35,791 nt of DNA, taken from positions 1 through 35,791 of the forward strand of contig JAHBAD010000132.1 of NCBI GenBank assembly GCA_018385395.1, read 5' to 3'. Under the pieces are notes generated by a model. That model saw nothing but the letters and a program-made list of their open reading frames with translations, had not been told where the DNA came from and made no database searches. This DNA comes from Treponema sp. GTDB taxonomy: Bacteria > Spirochaetota > Spirochaetia > Treponematales > Treponemataceae. The position numbers and the translations under genes were made by a program. Shown here in pieces: positions 24,136 to 31,739 of the stretch (positions are counted from its first letter, which is position 1; the number at the start of each line of letters is the position of its first letter).

Positions 24136-25907
24136 TTTTGTGAAGAAGAAAGTCCCATGTTGCGGTTGAACTCTTCAGCCGCAGCTTTCTGCCGGGCAAT
24201 TTCCAGTTCAAAAGCTTTCTGGTCCGGAAGCCATGGATATTTGTTTCGAAGAACGCGGACAGCGGCCTGAGAGTCGTTGTCACAAAGTTCAAGAACACTG
24301 AAATAGTCTTTGAAGAATGCTCTTGAGTCAACTTTTACAGGAACCACTGTTTGGGCAATGTCTGTAATAATCCAGCGGTCTTTCATGAATGTAAGGGTAA
24401 TGAGTTCTGTCTGTTCTTCAACAAAAAGTTCTTCTGCTTCTGTGTGGATTATGTAGTAATGTGCCCGCTGAACAGAATTCATTTTATTGTAAACTGAAAT
24501 GCCTTTATCCTCTGTAATGGCAGGAACCTTTTCCTTTTTTACAGGAATTCTAACATCCATGTTTTTTACTTCATCGTTGAGTGTCAGGTTTGTAACGCCG
24601 TAAAGTCCGCCTTCATTTATCTGCGTATCTTTCTTAAGAGAAAGGAAAAAGGCAGCAGGATTCTGAATGCCACGGTCACGTGAATAAGCCTGACGGTTTT
24701 TTCCGATAACATACATCTGGCTTACGATGTTTGCAACATTGTTCGGGGCTTTTCCTTTTCCGGCGTCTGAAATATAAACGGTATCCAGTGCGTTTATCTG
24801 CTGGTACCAGGATTCAACAACCTGTTCTGCTGTAAGACCTTTTGTTGTTTTATCAAGACCGTTTGTTTTTATTGTGTTTGCAATAAGTATTATGAGAACA
24901 AGGGAAATAATTGAGGCTGTAACAATAATACCTGTATTTCTGCGGATTTTTCTTTTTGCGGCAACACGTGCGTTTTTCTTAGCCATGTATTCGGATGCTT
25001 TTTTTGAAAAATCTCCGTCTGAAATAGAATTGGACTTTTCCTTGCAGGCTTCAAGAAGTTCCATAGGATATGCAGATACAGCTTTCACATATTCTGCCTG
25101 AAGTCGGGCAGCTTTCTGAGCATCGGACTCATTTCTTGGTCTGTCGTCATTAAGTTTTGCTGCAAGGCTTTTCTTTTCTTTTTTGCCAGGAATATTTACT
25201 TTTGCAGAATTCAGTTCAAGTTCTGAATTGATTTTCTGTGTAAGCTTTTCATCAATGCCCGGTACACATAGTTCAAGCGGCAGATATTTTTTATCCAGAA
25301 TGTCGGCGTTTCGTTCAATTGTATTTACTTCAGGGAAAGGAAGCCTTCCTGTAAGAATTCTATATGCAAGATTTGAACGGGCAAAACGCAGAGCCTGATT
25401 TCCGTAAAGTGTCGGATTTATCCAGGAATTGATGTTGCGGGCTTTTTCTTCGTCGGAAAGACCGGCCGTAGCGTTTGTAAATAGAGTTCCTGGAAGAATA
25501 AGAGCTGAATATTCTGTTTCACTTTCCAGATTCAGAAGGATGCCGCCGGCCCCTGTGTAGCAGAGCTCCGGCTTTGAAAGAGCGGCATCTGTCAGAATGC
25601 GGATAACGGCCATACCTGCTTCAAAGGCTTTGTCGCCTTCCAGAAGGTCTAGAAGGGTAGACGGTGTTTTCTCAAAAGGACATTCCCCAAGAAAGAAAAC
25701 ACGGCGTCCTGTGTCTGTGTCAAAACTCTTGACGTTCTGGAAAGTCCAGCTGGAGTAGTCGAATGAATATTCATCATTTGATTTTTCAACATGAACCAGA
25801 ACACCTTTTTCGGTAATTATGGATGAAAAACTCATTTTCCCAAAATTTTCTTCCAGAATACCAGAGTTCAGTTTCAGTGTGTTTTTTTCAAACGATATAA
25901 TATTCAT
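24132..25907 (-). CDS. Single-pass membrane protein with pseudokinase-like N-terminal region
   Basis: 591 residues; no family recognised with certainty. Residues 70-230 read like a decayed protein-kinase C-lobe: TPSTLLDLLEGDKAFEAGMAVI, then GAGGILLN where a catalytic loop would be, and LAYRILTGRLPFPEV, which strongly echoes the ELLTGRLPF kinase motif. No Lys/Glu pair, HRD or DFG can be found. A charged linker (250-325) leads to one membrane helix (about 327-344, NTGIIVTASIISLVLIILIA), then an outside domain of about 240 residues with a Trp-rich start (VESWYQQINALD), maybe NTF2-like. AGGA lies 7 bases before ATG 25907. It follows hflC by 24 bases, so it is probably the third gene of the hflK-hflC operon. 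Confidence 0.75.
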   Translation of the reverse strand: MNIISFEKNTLKLNSGILEENFGKMSFSSIITEKGVLVHVEKSNDEYSFDYSSWTFQNVKSFDTDTGRRVFFLGECPFEKTPSTLLDLLEGDKAFEAGMAVIRILTDAALSKPELCYTGAGGILLNLESETEYSALILPGTLFTNATAGLSDEEKARNINSWINPTLYGNQALRFARSNLAYRILTGRLPFPEVNTIERNADILDKKYLPLELCVPGIDEKLTQKINSELELNSAKVNIPGKKEKKSLAAKLNDDRPRNESDAQKAARLQAEYVKAVSAYPMELLEACKEKSNSISDGDFSKKASEYMAKKNARVAAKRKIRRNTGIIVTASIISLVLIILIANTIKTNGLDKTTKGLTAEQVVESWYQQINALDTVYISDAGKGKAPNNVANIVSQMYVIGKNRQAYSRDRGIQNPAAFFLSLKKDTQINEGGLYGVTNLTLNDEVKNMDVRIPVKKEKVPAITEDKGISVYNKMNSVQRAHYYIIHTEAEELFVEEQTELITLTFMKDRWIITDIAQTVVPVKVDSRAFFKDYFSVLELCDNDSQAAVRVLRNKYPWLPDQKAFELEIARQKAAAEEFNRNMGLSSSQN

Positions 25908-25931
25908 TTCAGTTTCCTTTTTTTAATGTGA

Positions 25932-26921
25932 TTATCTTTTTCCATCAGGGGAATACAGATAGTCAAAGTAATCCATACCTGTTGAGTATGTTGCGCTGTT
26001 TGCTTTCATTGTCTTTTTGTAAGATTCCATACTTTTCCAGAATGTGTAGAATTCAGGATCTTTGTTGTAAGAATCTGCGTAAATGCGGGCTGCTTCAGCG
26101 TCGGCATTACCTTTAATCTCTTCTGATTTTTTGTAAGCTTCAGAAGAAATTGTCTGTTTCTTGTTTTCAAGTTTACCAAGCCATTCAGCCTTTTTACCTT
26201 CACCGTTTGAGCGGTAAGCCTGGGCAATCTGGTTTCTTTCCTTAATCATTTTTGAGTAAACAGAATCTGTAAGTTCATCTGAGTATTTTACCTGGCGCGG
26301 CAGAATGTCGATGATTTTGATTCCGTATTCAGGAACAAGACGGTTTGCAGCTTCTGTCATCTGGCGTGAAAGTTCACGGCGTCCTTTTGTTACGACTTCA
26401 TTTACAGTATTTACATTTACAAGTTCAGCAATTTCTCTTGTATCTTCATCAGTTGCAGAGTCTGCTTCATTTTTTGCATCATTGATGATATTTGAGCTGC
26501 GGACTATTTCACTCAGTCTGTTCTGTGTAATAACTGTACGTGTTGAAGAGTCAACAATGTCTGAAAGCTTGTTGTAAGCATTGTTCAGTGTTGTAAAGTT
26601 CTGATAGAACAGGGCAGGGTTTTCGATAACCCAGCGTGAGGTTGTATCTACGATAATGTACTGGTTTTCTTTTGTAGGAATACGCTGTGGGTCTCCGTCC
26701 AGAGAAAGAACCAGTTTTGGATAAGTTGTTACCTGATCAACAAAAGGTGCCTTAAGGTAAAGACCGGCTTCTGTATGTGTATTTACGATGCTTCCGAAGC
26801 GTGTAACAACAACCTGTTCACCTTCGTTTACAATGTAGAGAGGTCCAAGGAAAAGGAAAATAACCAGAAGGATTACGATTGTAACAATTGCCGAAATAAA
26901 TTTTTTCATTGCTTTAGCCAT
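25932..26921 (-). CDS. hflC: SPFH-domain protease modulator HflC
   Basis: 329 residues: an N-terminal membrane anchor (AIVTIVILLVIFLFLGPLYIV) followed by an SPFH/band 7 domain opening VNEGEQVVVTRFGSIV, with the family block TTSRWVIENPALFYQN and a long C-terminal helical region rich in Glu, Lys and Ala (YKKSEEIKGNADAEAARIYADSYNKDPEFYTFWKSMESYK), which is diagnostic of HflC. Family knowledge: with HflK it builds a large periplasm-facing cage around FtsH and limits its proteolysis. The start overlaps the hflK stop (TAATG), so translation is coupled. No ftsH is in the window. Confidence 0.94.
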   Translation of the reverse strand: MAKAMKKFISAIVTIVILLVIFLFLGPLYIVNEGEQVVVTRFGSIVNTHTEAGLYLKAPFVDQVTTYPKLVLSLDGDPQRIPTKENQYIIVDTTSRWVIENPALFYQNFTTLNNAYNKLSDIVDSSTRTVITQNRLSEIVRSSNIINDAKNEADSATDEDTREIAELVNVNTVNEVVTKGRRELSRQMTEAANRLVPEYGIKIIDILPRQVKYSDELTDSVYSKMIKERNQIAQAYRSNGEGKKAEWLGKLENKKQTISSEAYKKSEEIKGNADAEAARIYADSYNKDPEFYTFWKSMESYKKTMKANSATYSTGMDYFDYLYSPDGKR

Positions 26922-27892
26922 TAGTTTGTACCTCCCAGAGTTTTTACAGGAAGAACATTTTTAAGTTCACTGTCGATGATGTCAGATTTCTGTTCACCAT
27001 TCAGGATTTCTTCCATTGTTTCAAGGTAGATACGTTCACGTGTTACTTTTGGTGAACGTTTGTATTCTTCGTAAACGGCATTGAAACGTGCAACATCACC
27101 TTTTGCCATGTTTACGCGTTCTGCGGCATAACCTTCAGCCTGCTGGATAAGTCTGTCGGCTTCACCCTGTGCTTTAGGAACCTGGGCATTGTAAGATTCT
27201 TTACCTTCGTTGATGAAGCGGTTCATGTCCTGGATGGCTTTGTTTACGTCTTCAAAGGCAGCCTGAACTCCTTCAGGGGGAACAATGTTCTGAAGCTGTA
27301 CTGTGTTTACTTTGATGCCAAGCCCAAGGTTTTTGAAATTTTCGTTCATCATGTCCATGGCAAGAGTCTGGATTTCTTCACGATCCGGACCCATAACATT
27401 TAAAATAGCGCGGTCACCAACCAGTTCATTGATTACTGAACGTGAAATGTCGCGGATTGTTGTGTTCTTTTCATAAACTCCGAAGAGCCACTGTTTCGGG
27501 TCAACAATGCGGTACTGGATAATCCATTCAACATCCACAATATTCAGGTCACCAGTAAGCATTGAAGATTCATCTGTTACGTTATTTCTGTATTCATTGT
27601 TGCGGCCGGCTTTTACAGTGGTGAAGCCGAACTGTTCTGTCTGAACGATTTTTACAGGAACATTGTAATTTTTGTCGATTCCGAAAGGAAGCTTAAACTG
27701 AAGTCCTGCATCAGTTGTCTTCAGATATTTTCCAAGTCTTGTAACAACAGCCTGTTCTGTTTCATCAACTACATAGAAACAGGAAAAGCTTGATGCAACT
27801 GCTACAGCCAGAATGATGAGAACCATCCAGGTTGATGGCTTGGAAAGAAATGATTTCTTTCTGGCTTTTTTAGTGTTTTCGTCGTCTGCCAT
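26921..27892 (-). CDS. hflK: SPFH-domain protease modulator HflK
   Basis: 323 residues: a short charged N-terminus, a membrane helix (TWMVLIILAVAVASSFSCFYVV), then the SPFH domain VDETEQAVVTRLGKYLKT with the HflK-type VEWIIQYRIVDPKQWLF and VQLQNIVPPEGVQAAFEDVNKA blocks, and a C-terminal coiled region (AQGEADRLIQQAEGYAAERVNMAKGDVARF). The Gly/Pro-rich N-terminal tail of proteobacterial HflK is missing. AGGAG is 9 bases before ATG 27892. It is the first gene of the hflK-hflC-pseudokinase operon; the 68-base space to the terminator of the next unit should hold the promoter, where TATACA is a possible -10 without a clear -35. Confidence 0.94.
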   Translation of the reverse strand: MADDENTKKARKKSFLSKPSTWMVLIILAVAVASSFSCFYVVDETEQAVVTRLGKYLKTTDAGLQFKLPFGIDKNYNVPVKIVQTEQFGFTTVKAGRNNEYRNNVTDESSMLTGDLNIVDVEWIIQYRIVDPKQWLFGVYEKNTTIRDISRSVINELVGDRAILNVMGPDREEIQTLAMDMMNENFKNLGLGIKVNTVQLQNIVPPEGVQAAFEDVNKAIQDMNRFINEGKESYNAQVPKAQGEADRLIQQAEGYAAERVNMAKGDVARFNAVYEEYKRSPKVTRERIYLETMEEILNGEQKSDIIDSELKNVLPVKTLGGTN

Positions 27893-27965
27893 AACAAAAA
27901 TCTCCTTTTGTATTTTGTATATATTTAAAAGATAGAAAAAAAACGGTTGAAATACAAGTTAAATC

Positions 27966-27993
27966 AAAAATACGGGATACCTGGCAGTATCCC
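27966..27993 (-). terminator. Likely Rho-independent terminator of the 28-31.7 kb minus-strand unit
   Basis: On the minus strand, 10 bases after the stop of the propeller/NodB gene, GGGATAC and GTATCCC form a 7-bp stem around a 6-base loop (27993-27974), followed after three bases by TTTTT. The T tract is short and slightly displaced, so efficiency is uncertain. Confidence 0.6.
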
Positions 27994-28003
27994 CTTGCAT
28001 TAA

Positions 28004-30214
28004 TTATAATCTGCTGACAGTAACAAGCTCGAAATTTTCATCAAGAAGGGTGTTAATCAGAAGATCAATGTGTTCCCAAAGGTTTTCAGGCCGTCCCCCT
28101 TGAGGAATTCCTATTGTGACTGGAATAATGCCCCCACGGGTAGCTTTTATAAGATCTACATATTCTTCTATTAATTCTTCCGGATTCAGATACGTTTTTC
28201 CTTCCTGCATCTGGCGTAAAGTAACATTGTCTGAATGTATGTGGGGTGAATTTATATATTCATATCCTGCATTTTTACCGGCTTCTTCTATTAAAGGGTT
28301 GCTTTCATAGAAAGGTGCGTGCCAGTAAAGGGAAAGTTCCTTTCCTGTACACTGGAAGAATTCATCTTCGTTGCGTCCAAGTCCGCGGGCAATGAAGTTT
28401 GCATCTACGATAAATGCATTTTCTGTAAGATCAGTTGTAGTAAAGAACATAGATGCGCATTCGTATCCGTTTAGGGAAATCTGGCGAACCTGAGAAGGGT
28501 AGCGGCGGATAAATTCTCCGTTCAGGAAGAAAGTTCCGGGTATATTGAATTTGCTTAAAGATGAAATAATTTTTGGAAGACCGTCGGCATTGTCGTAGGC
28601 ATCAAAAATTAAGGCAACTTTCTGTTTTTCAGCCATTTTTGCAGTACTTGATTCATAAAGAGGTTTTGTGACTGCTTTTTTACTTAATGTGCGGACATAA
28701 ATTGCATTTTCATAAAGTGGATTTGGCGTTGTTCCGCAGTATACACGGTAACGTCCGTTCTGAGCAGAAGGGGTAATTTCCTGAATATTTGCGGAAGGTT
28801 TCCATTTGCCGTTTAATGGACTATAGTAAAATCGTTTCCCAGGTTCTGTTTCTGCTATAATTGCATTTGAGATTGTGTCAAAGAAAACTGAATCAGCAGA
28901 TGAGATTGTAATGGTATCAGCATCTGCATTTCCTACTTTCCATCTTCGGATTGTTTTGTTTCCTCCAATGAAAATAGAAGAATTATTTTCCCATACAACA
29001 CTGATTATTTTTTCACCTGAAATCTGCGCAATTCTGTCCCAGGTATTTATATCGTAAATGTAAAGGGTGTTTCCCGCAAAAAAAGCAACTTTCTTTCCGT
29101 CAGGAGAAATTGATGGGAGTCCTGAATCTTCAATCTCAAGAACAGCACGGGAATTCTCTCCCAGTTTTAGAACAGAACCCTGAACTTTTGTTGAGTCAAA
29201 AGGAAGTTTTTCAAGCCATAGAATAGGTTCTCCTCTTTTGTCCCAGAAAACCGAATAGTTTGAAAGAGAAGCTTTTGAATCGGTATATGGTTTTGAAAAA
29301 AGAATATCCATGTAATCACATGAATTAACAAGCGTTTTGAAGTATGTAAAATTCTTTCTGTCCTGTGCAATTACAAGAGAGGTTGCATCATTTGAAACAG
29401 AGAAGTTGTCATGATTTGAATTGAACTGGAATGGCAAGCGGCCGATGGCAGTTCCCTGTCCTATAATGCCTGCGTAAAGGCCTGTTGTGTAGAGTTCGCG
29501 GGAATTGATGCGGTAAACCATGTAGTCATCAATGTAAACAAGGTAATGTTCAGAAGCCCATTCAACAGAGTTGATGGATCCCCGTCCTATTTTCCTGAAA
29601 CGTTCTTCAGCTTCTACCCCGCGGCTTAAGGCATCAGGAGAACAGAAATAAACGTTTCCTTTTTTTTCATAAACAAGAATTGATCCGTCAGGTGACCATT
29701 TTACAGGAACTTTGTCGTAAGAAAAAAGAATGTCATCACAAAGCTCAATTTTTTTGTCTGTTGAAGTTGATTCAAGAATCAGTTTCCCTGTAGCAGTTCC
29801 GCTTTTAGAAATATAGCAGATCCATTTTCCGTCAGAGCTTGAAGCGTAAGGCGTTGTTACACTTGCAGAAAGGGGAATGTCTGAAAGCTGTTTCACCCAG
29901 GAAATAGAATCAGTCGAAACGTAATAACGGGCGATGCCGTAACGGTTACGTATCTGAAGAACTGGTTTATTCAGAAGAGATAAAAGTTCCATCCGTTCAG
30001 GAAAGCAGGAAAGAATCTGCTTTTTTGAATCAGGAGTATTCTCATTCAATTTTGAATAGAACACTGATTTGTAAGACCATGAGCCGGTTGTTTTATAATC
30101 AACAATATAAACTACTTCGTCCTTACTGCTGATATCAGGATTTTCAAATGAGATTTTTGCAAATGCAGGAAGCACACAAAAAAGTGCTGAAGCAAAAGCC
30201 AGAAGTTTTTTCAT
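28004..30214 (-). CDS. Secreted beta-propeller protein with degenerate polysaccharide deacetylase (NodB-like) domain
   Basis: 736 residues with a clear signal peptide (MKKLLAFASALFCVLPAFA). Residues about 25-500 carry repeated TolB/WD-like strands (SSDGKWICYIS, SPDGSILVYEKKGNVYF, SPDGKKVAFFAGNTLYIYD), i.e. a beta-propeller. From about residue 530 comes a NodB-type barrel (VALIFDAYDNADGLPKIISSL, FNIPGTFFLNGEF, GYECASMFF). The catalytic residues are largely lost: the TFDD Asp pair is FDAY (only Asp538 remains), the zinc-binding HxxxH is replaced by MFFTTT, and the RPPYG motif reads HAPFYES. It probably binds rather than deacetylates a glycan. It overlaps the zinc-ribbon gene by 4 bases (ATGA). 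Confidence 0.82.
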   Translation of the reverse strand: MKKLLAFASALFCVLPAFAKISFENPDISSKDEVVYIVDYKTTGSWSYKSVFYSKLNENTPDSKKQILSCFPERMELLSLLNKPVLQIRNRYGIARYYVSTDSISWVKQLSDIPLSASVTTPYASSSDGKWICYISKSGTATGKLILESTSTDKKIELCDDILFSYDKVPVKWSPDGSILVYEKKGNVYFCSPDALSRGVEAEERFRKIGRGSINSVEWASEHYLVYIDDYMVYRINSRELYTTGLYAGIIGQGTAIGRLPFQFNSNHDNFSVSNDATSLVIAQDRKNFTYFKTLVNSCDYMDILFSKPYTDSKASLSNYSVFWDKRGEPILWLEKLPFDSTKVQGSVLKLGENSRAVLEIEDSGLPSISPDGKKVAFFAGNTLYIYDINTWDRIAQISGEKIISVVWENNSSIFIGGNKTIRRWKVGNADADTITISSADSVFFDTISNAIIAETEPGKRFYYSPLNGKWKPSANIQEITPSAQNGRYRVYCGTTPNPLYENAIYVRTLSKKAVTKPLYESSTAKMAEKQKVALIFDAYDNADGLPKIISSLSKFNIPGTFFLNGEFIRRYPSQVRQISLNGYECASMFFTTTDLTENAFIVDANFIARGLGRNEDEFFQCTGKELSLYWHAPFYESNPLIEEAGKNAGYEYINSPHIHSDNVTLRQMQEGKTYLNPEELIEEYVDLIKATRGGIIPVTIGIPQGGRPENLWEHIDLLINTLLDENFELVTVSRL

Positions 30215-30456
30215 TTAGCCATCTCCGCGCTTAAAACCAGAACGGAAAGTTCTCTTTCCAGTTCATCAATCTGGCGGCCGATTTCTTCCATATGTTCAAA
30301 CTGTTCTGCATGCTTCTTGTCTGCAAGATTCTGAGCCAGTACTTCCCGATCATTTTTAGAATCTGAAGCAACTTTTGAATTTCCACACCATGGACAGAAA
30401 GGGAAAACTTTATCTGTTGTTCTTCCGCAGCATCCGCAAATTGACATGTTTGACAT
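30211..30456 (-). CDS. Small zinc-ribbon protein with C-terminal helix
   Basis: 81 residues. A CxxC pair at Cys7-Cys10 (CGCC) and another at Cys21-Cys24 (CPWC) form a compact zinc ribbon; the remaining 50 residues are highly charged and probably a coiled coil (FEHMEEIGRQIDELERELSVL). No signal peptide. AGGCGG lies 9 bases before ATG 30456; a second ATG at 30447 is possible. It sits between the M23 gene (36 bases upstream) and the propeller gene (4-base overlap), so it is co-transcribed with envelope genes. Function unknown; it could be an adaptor or regulator. Confidence 0.8.
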   Translation of the reverse strand: MSNMSICGCCGRTTDKVFPFCPWCGNSKVASDSKNDREVLAQNLADKKHAEQFEHMEEIGRQIDELERELSVLVLSAEMAK

Positions 30457-30492
30457 TTTATTTTTCCGCCTTTTGATTATTTGATTTCGTTT

Positions 30493-31677
30493 TTAGTTTT
30501 TGATTACTGACATTGGGTTTACAGGATTTCCGTTTTTGTAAACTGTAAAGTGCAGGTGAGGACCTGTTGAATAACCTGTATTTCCTACAAGTCCGATCCT
30601 TGTTCCCTGTGTTACATAAGTTCCCTTTGTTGCAATTGTCTTTGACATATGTGCATACAGAGTCTGGTAACCGTTTCCGTGATCGATGATAATGTGCTTT
30701 CCGTAAAGCCATGATTCGCCAGAGAAAATCACTTTTCCGCCCATTGAAGAATAAATCGGGGTTCCTGTCGGGCATGAAAAATCCTGACCTTTATGGTAGC
30801 TCTTTTTACCTGTAATTGGATCAAGTCTAGGACCGAAGGCTGAACTCATGCGGTAGCTTGCCTTAATAGGACAGATGAACTGGTCTCCCATAGCAAGGTT
30901 CAAAGTTTTCTGGTCAAGTTTTGCACCAGGCAGGAAAAGTATCTGTCCTGTCTGAAGGATTTCACTTGAAAGATCGTTTACATCCAGAATTGCATCCAGG
31001 GAAATATTATTTTTTGCTGCAATTGAAGCAAGACTTTCACCTGCTTTTACTTTATATGTAATACCATCAATTGAAGGAATTTTGAGTTTTTGTCCGGCAC
31101 CAAGGGAACGAACGTTACCAATATCATTTACAGAGATAAGAGTTGAAATATTGGTAAGTCCGAATTTTTTTGCTATGCCTGAAATAGTGTCACCTTTCTG
31201 TACTTTGTAATTCTGGAAAGTTACAGGCTGACTGAATACCATATTCACATTGATGGCATCTGTAATATCACCGTTTTCTTTGATATTACCGTAATTTTCC
31301 ATGGCAAAATCGGCCATCATTTTATCCAGACGGGATATTTCAGTTTCAGGATCGGCTTCAAGTTTTAAAGGTGAAGCATGGTTTTCATTCCATGAAGTGT
31401 ATGCAAAAATCCCGAAAACTACTGAAAAAGTCAAAATAAATGCAAGTGTGCTTAAAAGGATAGCTTTTATGTATTTTTTTAAGTTTTCTCCTGATTTTGT
31501 AAGTCCATTTCCAAGAGTAATAAGGAAAGATTTGAAAGAAAAAACGCGTGGAACATTAATATCAAAGGAATTTCTGTGATTTAATGTCGGTCTTGCCTGT
31601 TTTTTCGGGAAATTCAGGTTCAAAGAAGGGAGTTTTCGTGTTTTCTGGTGATAATTCACATAATTGTATACTTGCAT
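30493..31677 (-). CDS. Membrane-anchored LysM-M23 peptidoglycan endopeptidase
   Basis: 394 residues: an unusually long basic cytoplasmic tail (1-69), one membrane helix (about 70-93), then outside two LysM domains (about 157-201, YKVQKGDTISGIAKKFG; and 208-250, YKVKAGESLASIAAKN) and a LytM/M23 domain with HKGQDFS (His295, Asp299) and the HLHF box, so the zinc ligands are complete. Family knowledge: cleaves cross-linking peptides of peptidoglycan; LysM binds glycan strands. Divergent from the class B PBP gene with only 62 bases between, so synthesis and hydrolysis genes share a control region. A GATATT box ends 6 bases before ATG 31677, a weak further candidate for the leaderless pattern; no Shine-Dalgarno is seen. 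Confidence 0.92.
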   Translation of the reverse strand: MQVYNYVNYHQKTRKLPSLNLNFPKKQARPTLNHRNSFDINVPRVFSFKSFLITLGNGLTKSGENLKKYIKAILLSTLAFILTFSVVFGIFAYTSWNENHASPLKLEADPETEISRLDKMMADFAMENYGNIKENGDITDAINVNMVFSQPVTFQNYKVQKGDTISGIAKKFGLTNISTLISVNDIGNVRSLGAGQKLKIPSIDGITYKVKAGESLASIAAKNNISLDAILDVNDLSSEILQTGQILFLPGAKLDQKTLNLAMGDQFICPIKASYRMSSAFGPRLDPITGKKSYHKGQDFSCPTGTPIYSSMGGKVIFSGESWLYGKHIIIDHGNGYQTLYAHMSKTIATKGTYVTQGTRIGLVGNTGYSTGPHLHFTVYKNGNPVNPMSVIKN

Positions 31678-31703
31678 ATTCTGAATATCGGTAATTTAAT
31701 ATC

Positions 31704-31733
31704 TTGAAATTAGGATAAAATACGGAGTATTAT
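31704..31733 (+). promoter_or_regulatory. Promoter of the penicillin-binding protein gene, possibly leaderless
   Basis: -35 TTGAAA (31704-31709), 18-base spacer, -10 TATTAT (31728-31733), then 6 bases and GTG 31740. GGAG at 31724-31727 lies within the spacer, so it would not be transcribed if this promoter is used; it is also 12 bases from the GTG, too far for a good ribosome site. Confidence 0.65.
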
Positions 31734-31739
31734 TTATAT

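Noticed and set aside
27025..27050. GTTCACGTGTTAC as a parS site for the nearby parAB
   Set aside because: Only the TTCACGTG core fits; about 10 of 16 positions match TGTTTCACGTGAAACA and it lies inside hflK. Not good enough.
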